Source of the DNA: Thermodesulfobacteriales bacterium | Lineage (GTDB): Bacteria; Desulfobacterota; Thermodesulfobacteria; Thermodesulfobacteriales; Thermodesulfatatoraceae | Length of the DNA stretch: 5,144 nucleotides | Direction: 5' to 3' | Assembly: GCA_026985945.1 (NCBI GenBank) | Contig: JALSPN010000029.1 | Coordinates: 1 to 5,144, forward strand | Position numbers and translations under genes: made by a program | Notes under the pieces: model-generated | Told to the model about the DNA's origin: nothing | Databases searched by the model: none | Seen by the model: the letters and a program-made list of their open reading frames with translations, nothing else | Shown here: one piece after another, positions 1-5,097 of the stretch | How positions within the stretch are numbered: position 1 is the stretch's first letter | Layout of the letters: each line of letters starts with the position of its first letter

Positions 1-123
1 AAGAGGGTTTTGAGAGAGATATGTTTGAGGGAGGTAGAGAAGATTTGGGAGATTTTAGTTGAGAATGAGACCAAATTTAGAATGGATTTAGTATTTAACT
101 TGGTGGCCAAAAGTGTCCAGTAG
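1..123 (+). CDS. 3' end of an unidentified chromosomal gene (partial)
   Basis: Frame 1 is open from the first base for 40 codons and ends at TAG (121-123). The residues read as a natural protein C-terminus rich in charged helix formers: it begins KRVLREICLREVEKIW and ends FNLVAKSVQ. Codons are AT-rich, matching the flank and unlike the element on the right. The short helical tail loosely recalls the C-terminal helical domain of DNA polymerase III delta or delta' subunits, but 40 residues are too few to name it. The start and most of the gene lie outside the window. It probably belongs to the host chromosome, on the same strand as the downstream tRNA. Confidence 0.5.
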   Translation, partial: KRVLREICLREVEKIWEILVENETKFRMDLVFNLVAKSVQ

Positions 124-565
124 TATGGTCCAAAAGAGAGCGTTGGTTAAAAAATTTTATTGATATTGATACCCTCTTTCTTTAGTTTTTCTTCTTTATT
201 TAAGAAATATTCTTCCAAATGTCAAGAAAATAACTTTTAAAATAATTAGACTTTTAATTTCTCAGAGGTCTCGAGATGTTCGCCGATAGTTATTGAGGAT
301 TTATTTGTTTTTAACATTTGTCAAACCCCTTTAGTTTTTATTTAGTAATATGATGAATCAAATATTTTTACAAAGGTCTCATAGTAATTTTGACCTTTTT
401 CAAGGTCTCTCTTAAATTCTTTAAAAAAGATTTTATCGTTTCCTTTAGAATCTCCATATGTTGTCCTTTTTGAAAGATTCGAGACAAGAAGGGAATGACA
501 TTTTGGTTTTGCTATCAGGCTGATAAAATCAGCTCTGCAAATAAACAGTCAACTATTAAAAGGTC
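124..565. other. AT-rich intergenic stretch, no convincing gene
   Basis: About 440 bases with frequent stops in all frames. Poly-T and poly-A runs are common. The motif GGTCTC or GGTCTT recurs (at about 267, 375, 404 and 562) without regular spacing. A 6-bp stem with a 3-base loop (GCTGAT-AAA-ATCAGC, 519-533) is too small to call. One 29-codon ATG frame on the minus strand (457 to 368) has an AAGGA upstream and is discussed under findings. It appears to be chromosomal spacer between the upstream gene and the tRNA. Confidence 0.5.
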
Positions 566-594
566 TTGACAAGTTTTTTAAGCTTGGATATCTT
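566..594 (+). promoter_or_regulatory. Sigma70-type promoter of tRNA-Glu
   Basis: TTGACA at 566-571 matches the -35 consensus exactly. TATCTT at 589-594 matches four of six -10 positions. The spacer is 17 bp. Transcription would begin near 601, about nine bases before the mature tRNA 5' end. Confidence 0.7.
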
Positions 595-609
595 TTTAGC
601 CATCTCTAT

Positions 610-685
610 GGCCCCATCGTCTAGTGGCCTAGGATACTGGCCTCTCACGCCAGAGACCCGGGTTCGAGTCCCGGTGGGGCCGCCA
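610..685 (+). tRNA. tRNA-Glu, anticodon CTC
   Basis: A complete cloverleaf can be drawn. The acceptor stem pairs GGCCCCA (610-616) with TGGGGCC (675-681), with discriminator G at 682 and an encoded CCA at 683-685. The anticodon stem pairs CTGGC (637-641) with GCCAG (649-653) around a seven-base loop whose positions 34-36 are CTC (644-646), reading GAG glutamate codons. The T arm is CCGGG-TTCGAGT-CCCGG. The gene is intact although the sequence immediately downstream is an integrated element. That fits integrases that recombine within a tRNA 3' end and restore it from their own att site. Confidence 0.95.
657..685 (+). other. Proposed attL: tRNA-Glu 3' end at the element boundary
   Basis: The T arm, acceptor 3' strand and CCA sit at the point where AT-rich chromosome gives way to GC-richer DNA, and an integrase reads away from it from 846. 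Tyrosine recombinases of integrative elements commonly use this part of a tRNA as the crossover site. The exact core cannot be set because no second copy was found in the window. Positions 686-794 hold no gene, only the direct repeats at 730-752 and a weak hairpin followed by TTTTT near 757-778. Confidence 0.45.
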
Positions 686-729
686 GTATTTTCAAGGCTT
701 TCCAGATACCCCCTGCCTTATAAGTCCGC

Positions 730-752
730 TTGGTGTCCATGTTGGTGTCCAT
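730..752 (+). repeat. Two 11-bp direct repeats, possible integrase arm sites
   Basis: TTGGTGTCCAT occurs at 730-740 and exactly again at 742-752, a 12-bp period. The pair lies about 45 bases inside the element, between the tRNA end and the integrase promoter. In lambda-type integrases, short direct repeats here are arm sites bound by the N-terminal domain. That role is inferred from position only. Confidence 0.45.
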
Positions 753-794
753 AAACCGGTCCGAGTAACCGTTTTTCTTCAGTAGTAATCAGTT

Positions 795-824
795 TTGACT
801 TCTCAGGGCTACCTTCCGTATAAA
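795..824 (+). promoter_or_regulatory. Promoter of the integrase gene
   Basis: TTGACT (795-800) and TATAAA (819-824) each match five of six consensus positions, with an 18-bp spacer. Transcription would start near 831, just before the Shine-Dalgarno site. The TTG of the -35 element at 795 could be misread as a start codon. The promoter placement argues against that. Confidence 0.6.
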
Positions 825-832
825 GTCCCCCA

Positions 833-838
833 AGGAGG
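833..838 (+). promoter_or_regulatory. Ribosome binding site that fixes the integrase start at 846
   Basis: A perfect AGGAGG lies seven bases before GTG (846-848). The in-frame TTG at 795 has no such site and sits in the promoter, so the GTG is the likely start. Confidence 0.75.
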
Positions 839-845
839 ACGGAAA

Positions 846-1951
846 GTGGCCCTGAAGAAGGAATGCTCAAAGTGCCACTACAAAAACCCCCGGTCGGCCA
901 AAAAGTGCCGTAAGTGCCAGAACGATCTTTCGGGAAAAGTGACGTGGTGGGTTGACCTCAACACTTCGGAAGGCCGTATCCGAAAACGGATCGGTCCGGA
1001 TCGCCAGGCCGCAGAAGCCTATGAGCTGGCCCTCAAACAGAAGCGAGTTCGTAAAAAAGTCTTCGGTGAGATAGACGAGATCGAACCCATTACCCTGGAA
1101 GAACTCTGGCCCAAATACGCCGCCTGGTGCAAGGTGAACAATGAATCTTTTGAAACCAAAGTTTACCGTTGGAAGAAACTCAGACCGATCTTTGGTAAAA
1201 GACTCCTCAATCAAATCACCCTCCGGCTCGTGGAACAATACCGGCTTTCGCGCCTTCAAGAAGGCGTCTCCGCTGCAACGGTGAACAAAGAGATTACGAT
1301 GCTCAAACACATGCTGAATAAAGCCATTGAATGGGGCTACCTCAAGGAAAATCCTATCGCCAGGGTCAAGCCTTTGAAAGAAAAGCGGCGCAAGTGGCGG
1401 TATCTTACCCCGGAAGAATTCGTAAGAATCTTTCAAAACATCCATCCCCTTTACCGGGATCTCCTGGTTTTCTTGACCTTTACCGGTTTGCGCAGAGGTG
1501 AAGCCCTGGGTCTTACATGGCAAGACGTGGACCCCGAAAGAGGAGTAATCGTCATCTGGGCCGGAAAGACCGGAGAAACCCGATTCGTTCACCTAAATTC
1601 GGTAGCTCTGCGCGTCCTTAGAAAACGATACTCTTCCCGAAACGGAGAAGAGGAGTCTTCCCCCATAGCCCATGCAAGCTCCGCTTGGCTTTCAAAAAGG
1701 CTTTACAGAAAGCCGGGCTTTCCCAAGAGATACGGATACACGACTTGAGACATACTTTCGCTAGCTGGCTAGCCCTGGCCGGAGTTCCCGTGCAAGTCAT
1801 CAAAGAGCTTCTCGGTCACCACAATATTCAAATTACAATGATATACGCACACCTCTCTACCGAAGCCCTTCAGGCTGCTTCGGAAAAGGTTGCCCAGGTT
1901 TTCCTTCCGATTTTGGAAAAATCCCAAATAAGGAGGGAGGAACCATGGTAA
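846..1951 (+). pseudogene. Tyrosine recombinase (integrase) with N-terminal zinc ribbon, broken by a -1 frameshift
   Basis: This is a site-specific recombinase that would integrate and excise the element at the tRNA-Glu site. From the GTG, residues 7-24 carry a CxxC...CxxC zinc ribbon (C7, C10, C21, C24). An arm-binding and SAM-like core-binding region follows to about residue 185, then the catalytic domain. Catalytic Arg216 lies in TGLRRGE and the beta-strand Lys at about 241 in AGKTGE. The first frame reads through to a TGA ending at 1748. HDLRH, LLGHH and the nucleophile Tyr in IYAHL lie in the other frame, to TAA at 1951. All catalytic residues are present but split by a one-base loss. 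The smoothest join is near 1655, where one extra G would give GEEVFPHS and a protein of about 368 residues, normal for the family. If not a sequencing error, it is inactive unless the ribosome shifts frame. Confidence 0.9.
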
Positions 1952-2156
1952 AGTTCGAAATTAAAGCTCTTGAAGACGCCCATCAAGCGATCGGTCTGGT
2001 TAAGGGAAGCCTGGTGGTCTTCAAGGACCACGCCTAGAGAACGGCGACCTGGACGGCCAGAGCCTGAAAAACCTAAACTACCTGCACCATCTAGCCAGAA
2101 TTTCCCTCGAAGCCCTGATTGAATTATCCTGCGCCCTCGACGACCTAGCCAAGTAA
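1945..2156 (+). pseudogene. Small coupled gene downstream of the integrase, frameshifted, function unknown
   Basis: ATG (1945) overlaps the integrase stop in ATGGTAA, so the two genes are translationally coupled. A strong AGGAGGGAGG (1931-1940) precedes it. The frame reads MVKFEIKALEDAHQAIGLVK and on to TAG at 2035-2037 after 30 codons. In the -1 frame from 2034 a sensible helical sequence continues (LENGDLDGQSLKNL to CALDDLAK) and ends at TAA 2154-2156. One lost C in the CC of CACGCCTAGAG explains both, restoring a protein of about 70 residues. I do not recognise the family. It has no membrane segment and looks like a small helical protein, perhaps partnering the integrase or binding the adjacent repeats. 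The hairpin just after its stop suggests it ends the operon. Confidence 0.65.
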
Positions 2157-2166
2157 CCAAACCTCC

Positions 2167-2190
2167 GGGCCGGGCCACTCGGCCCGGCCC
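2167..2190 (+). terminator. Strong GC hairpin after the integrase operon
   Basis: GGGCCGGGCC (2167-2176) pairs perfectly with GGCCCGGCCC (2181-2190) around the loop ACTC. It begins 10 bases after the TAA at 2154-2156. No T-tract follows, only TT, so it is either a weak intrinsic terminator or an mRNA-stabilising or insulating hairpin before the repeat array. Confidence 0.6.
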
Positions 2191-2193
2191 TTC

Positions 2194-2361
2194 GGATCTC
2201 GTCAAGATCTGTACCTCAGAATCTCGTCAAGATCCTTACCTCAAGATCCTGTCAAGATCCTCACCTCTCCGTCTTCTCATAGATCCTTGGGTCATGATCT
2301 TGTCAAGATCCTTACCTCAGGATCTTGTCAAGATCTTTACCTAAGGATCTTGTCAAGATCC
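2194..2361. repeat. Array of seven 25-bp iterons with a 17-bp palindrome
   Basis: The unit is GGATCTTGTCAAGATCC, a perfect 8-bp inverted repeat around one T, followed by an 8-base linker, consensus TTACCTCA. Units start at 2194, 2219, 2244, 2269 (degenerate left half, one extra base), 2295, 2320 and 2345. Spacing is 25 bp except for the extra base after the fourth. Units at 2320 and 2345 are best conserved. There are 12 GATC sites in about 170 bases. No gene covers this stretch. Head-to-tail tiling of palindromes is typical of multimer-binding control sites such as replication iterons, partition sites, or repressor or excisionase arrays. Which one applies cannot be decided here. Confidence 0.85.
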
Positions 2362-2374
2362 TGCAGTTAGTTCG

Positions 2375-2466
2375 GCTATTGACAGAGTAAGGAACATGCT
2401 CCTATTGACAGAATAGAGGACAGACACCTATTGACAGAATAAGGAACACTACTTCTGTTGACATGA
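2375..2466 (+). repeat. Second array: four 26/27-bp units around TTGACA
   Basis: TTGACA occurs at 2379, 2405, 2431 and 2458, so the periods are 26, 26 and 27. The first and third units are closest to CTATTGACAGAATAAGGAAC. The second is diverged after GAATA, and the fourth keeps only the core. The array starts directly after the palindromic iterons, and the last unit lies inside the 3' end of the excisionase-like gene. The iterons contain TTGACAAGAT when read on the minus strand, so the two arrays may be opposed versions of one binding site. Confidence 0.75.
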
Positions 2467-2724
2467 TAGAAGCTTCTGAACTTCCGAGACTGGAACAACC
2501 CATCTCTTACCAATTTGTTTAGCTTTGATTTCCCCGGCCCGGATTAACCGCCATAAGGTGGAGTAAGAAATTCCTAGCTTTCGGGCCGCCTCTTGAAGCG
2601 TAAGCCCTTCCGCTTCTCCCTTCCCTTCCTCCGCTTCAAATTTCTCAAGCAGGACACTCAAACTCTTCAAAAGCTCCGCCTGGATTGCTAGGATCTCCCG
2701 GATTTCCGCCATTGTGCTTTTCAT
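2449..2724 (-). CDS. Excisionase-like helix-turn-helix DNA-binding protein
   Basis: This is a 91-residue protein. Residues 5-33 form a leucine-rich, probably coiled-coil helix (IREILAIQAELLKSLSVLLE), likely for dimerisation. After an acidic linker, residues 41-87 are a MerR/excisionase-type (HTH_17) winged helix. LTLQEAARKLGISYSTLWRL is the helix-turn-helix, and IKAKQIGKRWVVPVSEVQKL is the wing and final helix. The start ATG has GGGAGGG six bases upstream. It is the last gene of the leftward operon, convergent with the integrase and with the repeat arrays between them, and its last codons lie in a repeat unit. The placement suggests a recombination directionality factor or array-binding regulator. 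A replication or transcription regulator is also possible. It is one of the few complete frames here. Confidence 0.8.
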   Translation of the reverse strand: MKSTMAEIREILAIQAELLKSLSVLLEKFEAEEGKGEAEGLTLQEAARKLGISYSTLWRLIRAGEIKAKQIGKRWVVPVSEVQKLLSCQQK

Positions 2725-2797
2725 GGTTTTCCCTCCCTTTCATTTTTAATCAAAGATAGCGGCGAAGGAAGGGAAGACGAAAAGAGATTTTCTTTGT

Positions 2798-4081
2798 TTA
2801 CGATTTGGCCAAGGGCATCGAAAACCGGAGAGAGGGCGCTTCGACAATGTTTTTCGCCAGAAGAGCATAGGCCCGGAAACCAAGCCGGAAGATGTATCCG
2901 CAGAGAACCAAAATGAGGCCCAAATGGAGTGCTACTTCCGTAATCAGGACCAGAACAAAAGTCCCCTCCGAGGCGACTGTCGAGATAAGCGGGATAACAT
3001 GGGCCACATAGACGTCTCTGATGCTGATAAGAACCCAGAAAGCCAGCGTGGTGAAAATCGGGATACTTGCAAAACCTGCCACAGCCATTCCAAAACGGAT
3101 AACTTCCGCCGAACCCCGGAAAATCCCAGAGGCCGGGAGAAGGACGCCAAAAATCACCGCAAGACCAATGGCAACCATAACAAAGGCAAGATAAGCCAAG
3201 AAAAAGGTTCCCGCCAGAGCCGTGTTCCAGATTTTCGTAGCGCCGCCACGGCTTAGGATTTCCTTGACAACGTAAAGCAGACCGAGCCTCGTGGCCCACG
3301 CCCGGGTCTGCCTTCCGGCCTCTTCCCTTGCAAGCGGGGCGACCCCTCTCGCAAGCGAGGCGATGTTTCCCACAAGCGGAAGGTCGGCGATCTTCTTAAG
3401 CCTTGCGGCCTGCTCGGCGGCTCTTCCGCCCTGAGAAAGGCCCCAGCGCCATCCGGCCCGGGCAATCTCGATCACCCTTGAGATGGCTCCGGTTGAACGG
3501 GCAAGGGCCAGAGCCTCCGGACCAAGAAAAAAGGCCGCGGCTGCCCCGGCAACTATCCCGGTGCGCTTAAGGAGACCGCTCTGCAAATCTCGCTCACCCG
3601 GTCTCGTGTAACAGAACTCCGGATCCTCGTAGTGCGAACAATACCCCCTCAAAAACGCCTGCCAGTCCGGAGCATTCTCCCACATGGCCTGCTCCAGAGC
3701 GTAGGCAAAAAGCCTCGTCTGTGCGGCCATGAACTGGTTGAAAACCCCCTGAAGCTCGGAACCAACCGTAAGGCTTACCGGAAGCGCCAGAAAAGCCGGA
3801 GCGTAGGTCTTAACGCTTGTCGTGCCTCCGGTAACCTGATTAAGAAGGTCAGCCTTCTTCCTTAAGGAATCCCGGGCTCCGTCTGCGTAATCCTCAAACT
3901 GCTCCCAGTAAGAAGCGATCCTTTTCGCGATGGTCCGGGTGGCCACGTCGCTTTCCGCACGGCCCTGCTCCGTTGCCGAAGGAAAAAGCCCCGCAAAGAT
4001 CGTGTTGTTGATCCAGTCCCAGGCGCTGCGGGCTCGCTCCTCCCAGGTGCTTCCGGAGCCGTGCTGCTGAACCGCAAGCAC
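2798..4081 (-). CDS. C-terminal part of a TraG-N-like multi-pass membrane protein
   Basis: The uninterrupted frame from GTG 4081 gives 427 residues. A soluble helical region (1-165) contains two nearby cysteines (C148, C157). A hydrophobic alanine-rich stretch follows (174-195), then a basic helical segment. The C-terminal part holds strong membrane segments at about 285-318 (one long or two short), 329-354 and 372-399. The GTG is not a convincing start. Protein-like sequence in the same frame runs upstream without a start codon (RRDPFCFAVLDW) to TAG 4169-4171, and through it to TAG 4226-4228. With the 4188-4769 frame this makes one protein with two N-terminal membrane segments, a soluble middle and C-terminal membrane segments. 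That topology resembles the N-terminal domain of F-type conjugation TraG, a mating-pair assembly and stabilisation protein. Family identity is inferred from topology and context only. Confidence 0.6.
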   Translation of the reverse strand: MLAVQQHGSGSTWEERARSAWDWINNTIFAGLFPSATEQGRAESDVATRTIAKRIASYWEQFEDYADGARDSLRKKADLLNQVTGGTTSVKTYAPAFLALPVSLTVGSELQGVFNQFMAAQTRLFAYALEQAMWENAPDWQAFLRGYCSHYEDPEFCYTRPGERDLQSGLLKRTGIVAGAAAAFFLGPEALALARSTGAISRVIEIARAGWRWGLSQGGRAAEQAARLKKIADLPLVGNIASLARGVAPLAREEAGRQTRAWATRLGLLYVVKEILSRGGATKIWNTALAGTFFLAYLAFVMVAIGLAVIFGVLLPASGIFRGSAEVIRFGMAVAGFASIPIFTTLAFWVLISIRDVYVAHVIPLISTVASEGTFVLVLITEVALHLGLILVLCGYIFRLGFRAYALLAKNIVEAPSLRFSMPLAKS

Positions 4082-4122
4082 CCAGTCAAGAACCGCAAAA
4101 CAGAAGGGGTCCCGCCTGAGGT

Positions 4123-4160
4123 CCTCTTCGGTCTGAAAGCCTCCCTCCTCGGTCTGAAAG
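4123..4160 (-). repeat. In-frame 21-bp tandem duplication
   Basis: CTTTCAGACCGAGGAGG (4160-4144) recurs as CTTTCAGACCGAAGAGG (4139-4123), with 16 of 17 bases identical and a 21-base offset. In the reconstructed membrane-protein frame it encodes FQTEEGG followed by FQTEEDL. The seven-codon unit keeps frame, which supports this stretch having been coding. Confidence 0.6.
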
Positions 4161-4187
4161 TTTTCCCTCTAACACCTTTTCTCAAGA

Positions 4188-4769
4188 TCAATTCCCGTTA
4201 TGGCCCTGGTGGTAAGGACCCAGAACTAGGCCGCATCCTCCGTCTGCGCAAGACGGGTGGCAAGCTCGGCCTCGTCCCGGAGAAAAAGCCCGGCAAGACG
4301 CCCGGCGCTCTCCATGCTCGCTCGATAGGCCGCATAGAATCAACCACCAGTAGGTGGGCATCTTTGCCCGCATGATTTGCTGAGCCACGGCCTCCCGGCC
4401 TCCGTGGTTTACACCCGTCGAAACCACGTAAGGATCGGTGTAGATCATCGCCGGCACCTGAAGCCAGGCAAGCGGTCCGTGGTTGGGAGTAACCGGCCGG
4501 ATCAACTCAAAAAGGAGGGCAAGCGCAAGGATCCCCTTTCCCACCGCAAGGGCCGAGTCCTCAACCGAGCCGCGCATGATCTGATAAAACCTCAGGAAGT
4601 GCCAGAGAAGGGCCAGGGTGATGAGGCCCACGAGAACATACATCCCATAGACGTAAACTACGGCCAGGGTCTTCAAGGCAGCGTTCTCAGCAAAACCCAC
4701 ACCGAGAAAGACCCTGGAGCCTGCCGCGGCCAAACCCCAGATGTGCTGGAGGATGGCGTCCGGGTTCAT
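4188..4769 (-). CDS. N-terminal part of the TraG-N-like membrane protein, frameshifted near 4338
   Basis: ATG 4769 overlaps the upstream stop (ATGA). Residues 34-59 and 73-91 are clear membrane segments, followed by a soluble part (PVTPNHGPLAWLQVP and on to MRAKMPTYWWLI). After residue 144 the uncorrected frame becomes implausible, rich in Cys, Arg and Ser, until TGA at 4188. From 4339 the +1 frame reads a natural helix instead (FYAAYRASMESAGRLAGLFL to AQTEDAA), reaching TAG at 4226-4228. That is the frame of the downstream 2798-4081 coding region. The true product is probably the N-terminus of one protein of about 657 codons. An added T, or the loss of two Ts, in TTGATTCTAT (4334-4343) would explain the shift. 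Function is inferred as a conjugation-type inner-membrane protein from topology. No catalytic motif is visible. Confidence 0.6.
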   Translation of the reverse strand: MNPDAILQHIWGLAAAGSRVFLGVGFAENAALKTLAVVYVYGMYVLVGLITLALLWHFLRFYQIMRGSVEDSALAVGKGILALALLFELIRPVTPNHGPLAWLQVPAMIYTDPYVVSTGVNHGGREAVAQQIMRAKMPTYWWLILCGLSSEHGERRASCRAFSPGRGRACHPSCADGGCGLVLGPYHQGHNGN

Positions 4770-5056
4770 GGTGCAAACTCCGGTCCGAAGTCTTCTTCCT
4801 CTTGTTCCATTGGAACAACTTCCTCCGGCTGTGGGTGATTCGATGAATCACCTCCCGGCTTCGGCTTTTTCCACAACCCGGCTTCGGCTTCCCGGTATTT
4901 CTGCCAGCTCAAAGCTTCAAGCCCAAAAGCCTCGAACACCTGGCGCATCTCATCTATCCGATTCCCCGGCTCACGGAACTCAGGCTCAGGGGGCTCAGAG
5001 GAAGACAAGGGGGGCAAGGCTGATTTTCCCCCAAATTTTTTCTGAAAATCTCTCAA
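4766..5056 (-). CDS. Small proline-rich acidic protein, function unknown
   Basis: First gene of the leftward operon; its TGA overlaps the next ATG by four bases, so translation is coupled. The protein is mostly disordered in appearance. A Pro/Glu stretch (SSSEPPEPEFREPG) precedes a helical middle (IDEMRQVFEAFGLEALSWQK), and the acidic tail ends in MEQEEEDFGPEFAP. There are no membrane segments and no recognisable motif. TTG 5056 is a weak start with no Shine-Dalgarno site. An ATG at 5069 in the next frame gives MSSLFERFSEK and would join this frame if one A were removed from the A-run near 5040. The original start may therefore be 5069, with a further indel. It may accompany the membrane protein, as its gene is fused to it by overlap. 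Confidence 0.6.
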   Translation of the reverse strand: MRDFQKKFGGKSALPPLSSSEPPEPEFREPGNRIDEMRQVFEAFGLEALSWQKYREAEAGLWKKPKPGGDSSNHPQPEEVVPMEQEEEDFGPEFAP

Positions 5057-5062
5057 AAAGGC

Positions 5063-5090
5063 TTGACATAAAGAATTAGTATACTATAAA
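5063..5090 (+). promoter_or_regulatory. Rightward sigma70-type promoter with an overlapping palindrome
   Basis: TTGACA (5063-5068) and TATAAA (5085-5090) are separated by 16 bp. A perfect 10-bp palindrome, TAGTATACTA (5077-5086), overlaps the -10 start and could be an operator. The element lies between the divergent starts at 5056/5069 (minus) and 5098 (plus). No good matching promoter was found for the minus-strand operon. Confidence 0.5.
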
Positions 5091-5097
5091 GCTTCAC

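Noticed and set aside
519..533. Hairpin GCTGAT-AAA-ATCAGC as a terminator
   Set aside because: The stem is only six pairs, has no following T-tract, and stands far from any gene end.
566..754. 62-codon plus-strand open frame
   Set aside because: It runs over the tRNA promoter and the tRNA itself, and its start is the TTG of the -35 element.
795..797. TTG start for the integrase
   Set aside because: It is within the -35 box, lacks an SD, and a GTG with a perfect AGGAGG lies downstream at 846.
867..1592. 241-codon minus-strand open frame
   Set aside because: It is antisense to the integrase, whose frame carries clear recombinase motifs. Its residues match no domain.
2379..2463. Four TTGACA motifs as four promoters
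   Set aside because: No -10 box lies 15-19 bases downstream of any copy. Regular spacing fits a protein-binding repeat instead.
2194..2466. CRISPR array
   Set aside because: The repeats tile head to tail with conserved 8-base linkers. There are no unique spacers, and no cas-like gene is nearby.
2721..3465. Several overlapping frames on both strands within the membrane-protein gene
   Set aside because: They are rich in Cys, Trp, Arg and Ser, lack domain structure, and overlap a frame with clear membrane segments.
4169..4228. Pyrrolysine as the preferred explanation of the two TAG codons
   Set aside because: No pyl genes are in view, the same gene also carries a frameshift, and other genes here end in TAG. 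It is kept only as an alternative.
3862..4375. Frames on both strands over the interrupted region (Arg/Pro-rich)
   Set aside because: Low-complexity Arg/Pro/Ser composition is typical of shadow frames in GC-rich DNA. The reconstructed membrane-protein frame fits better.
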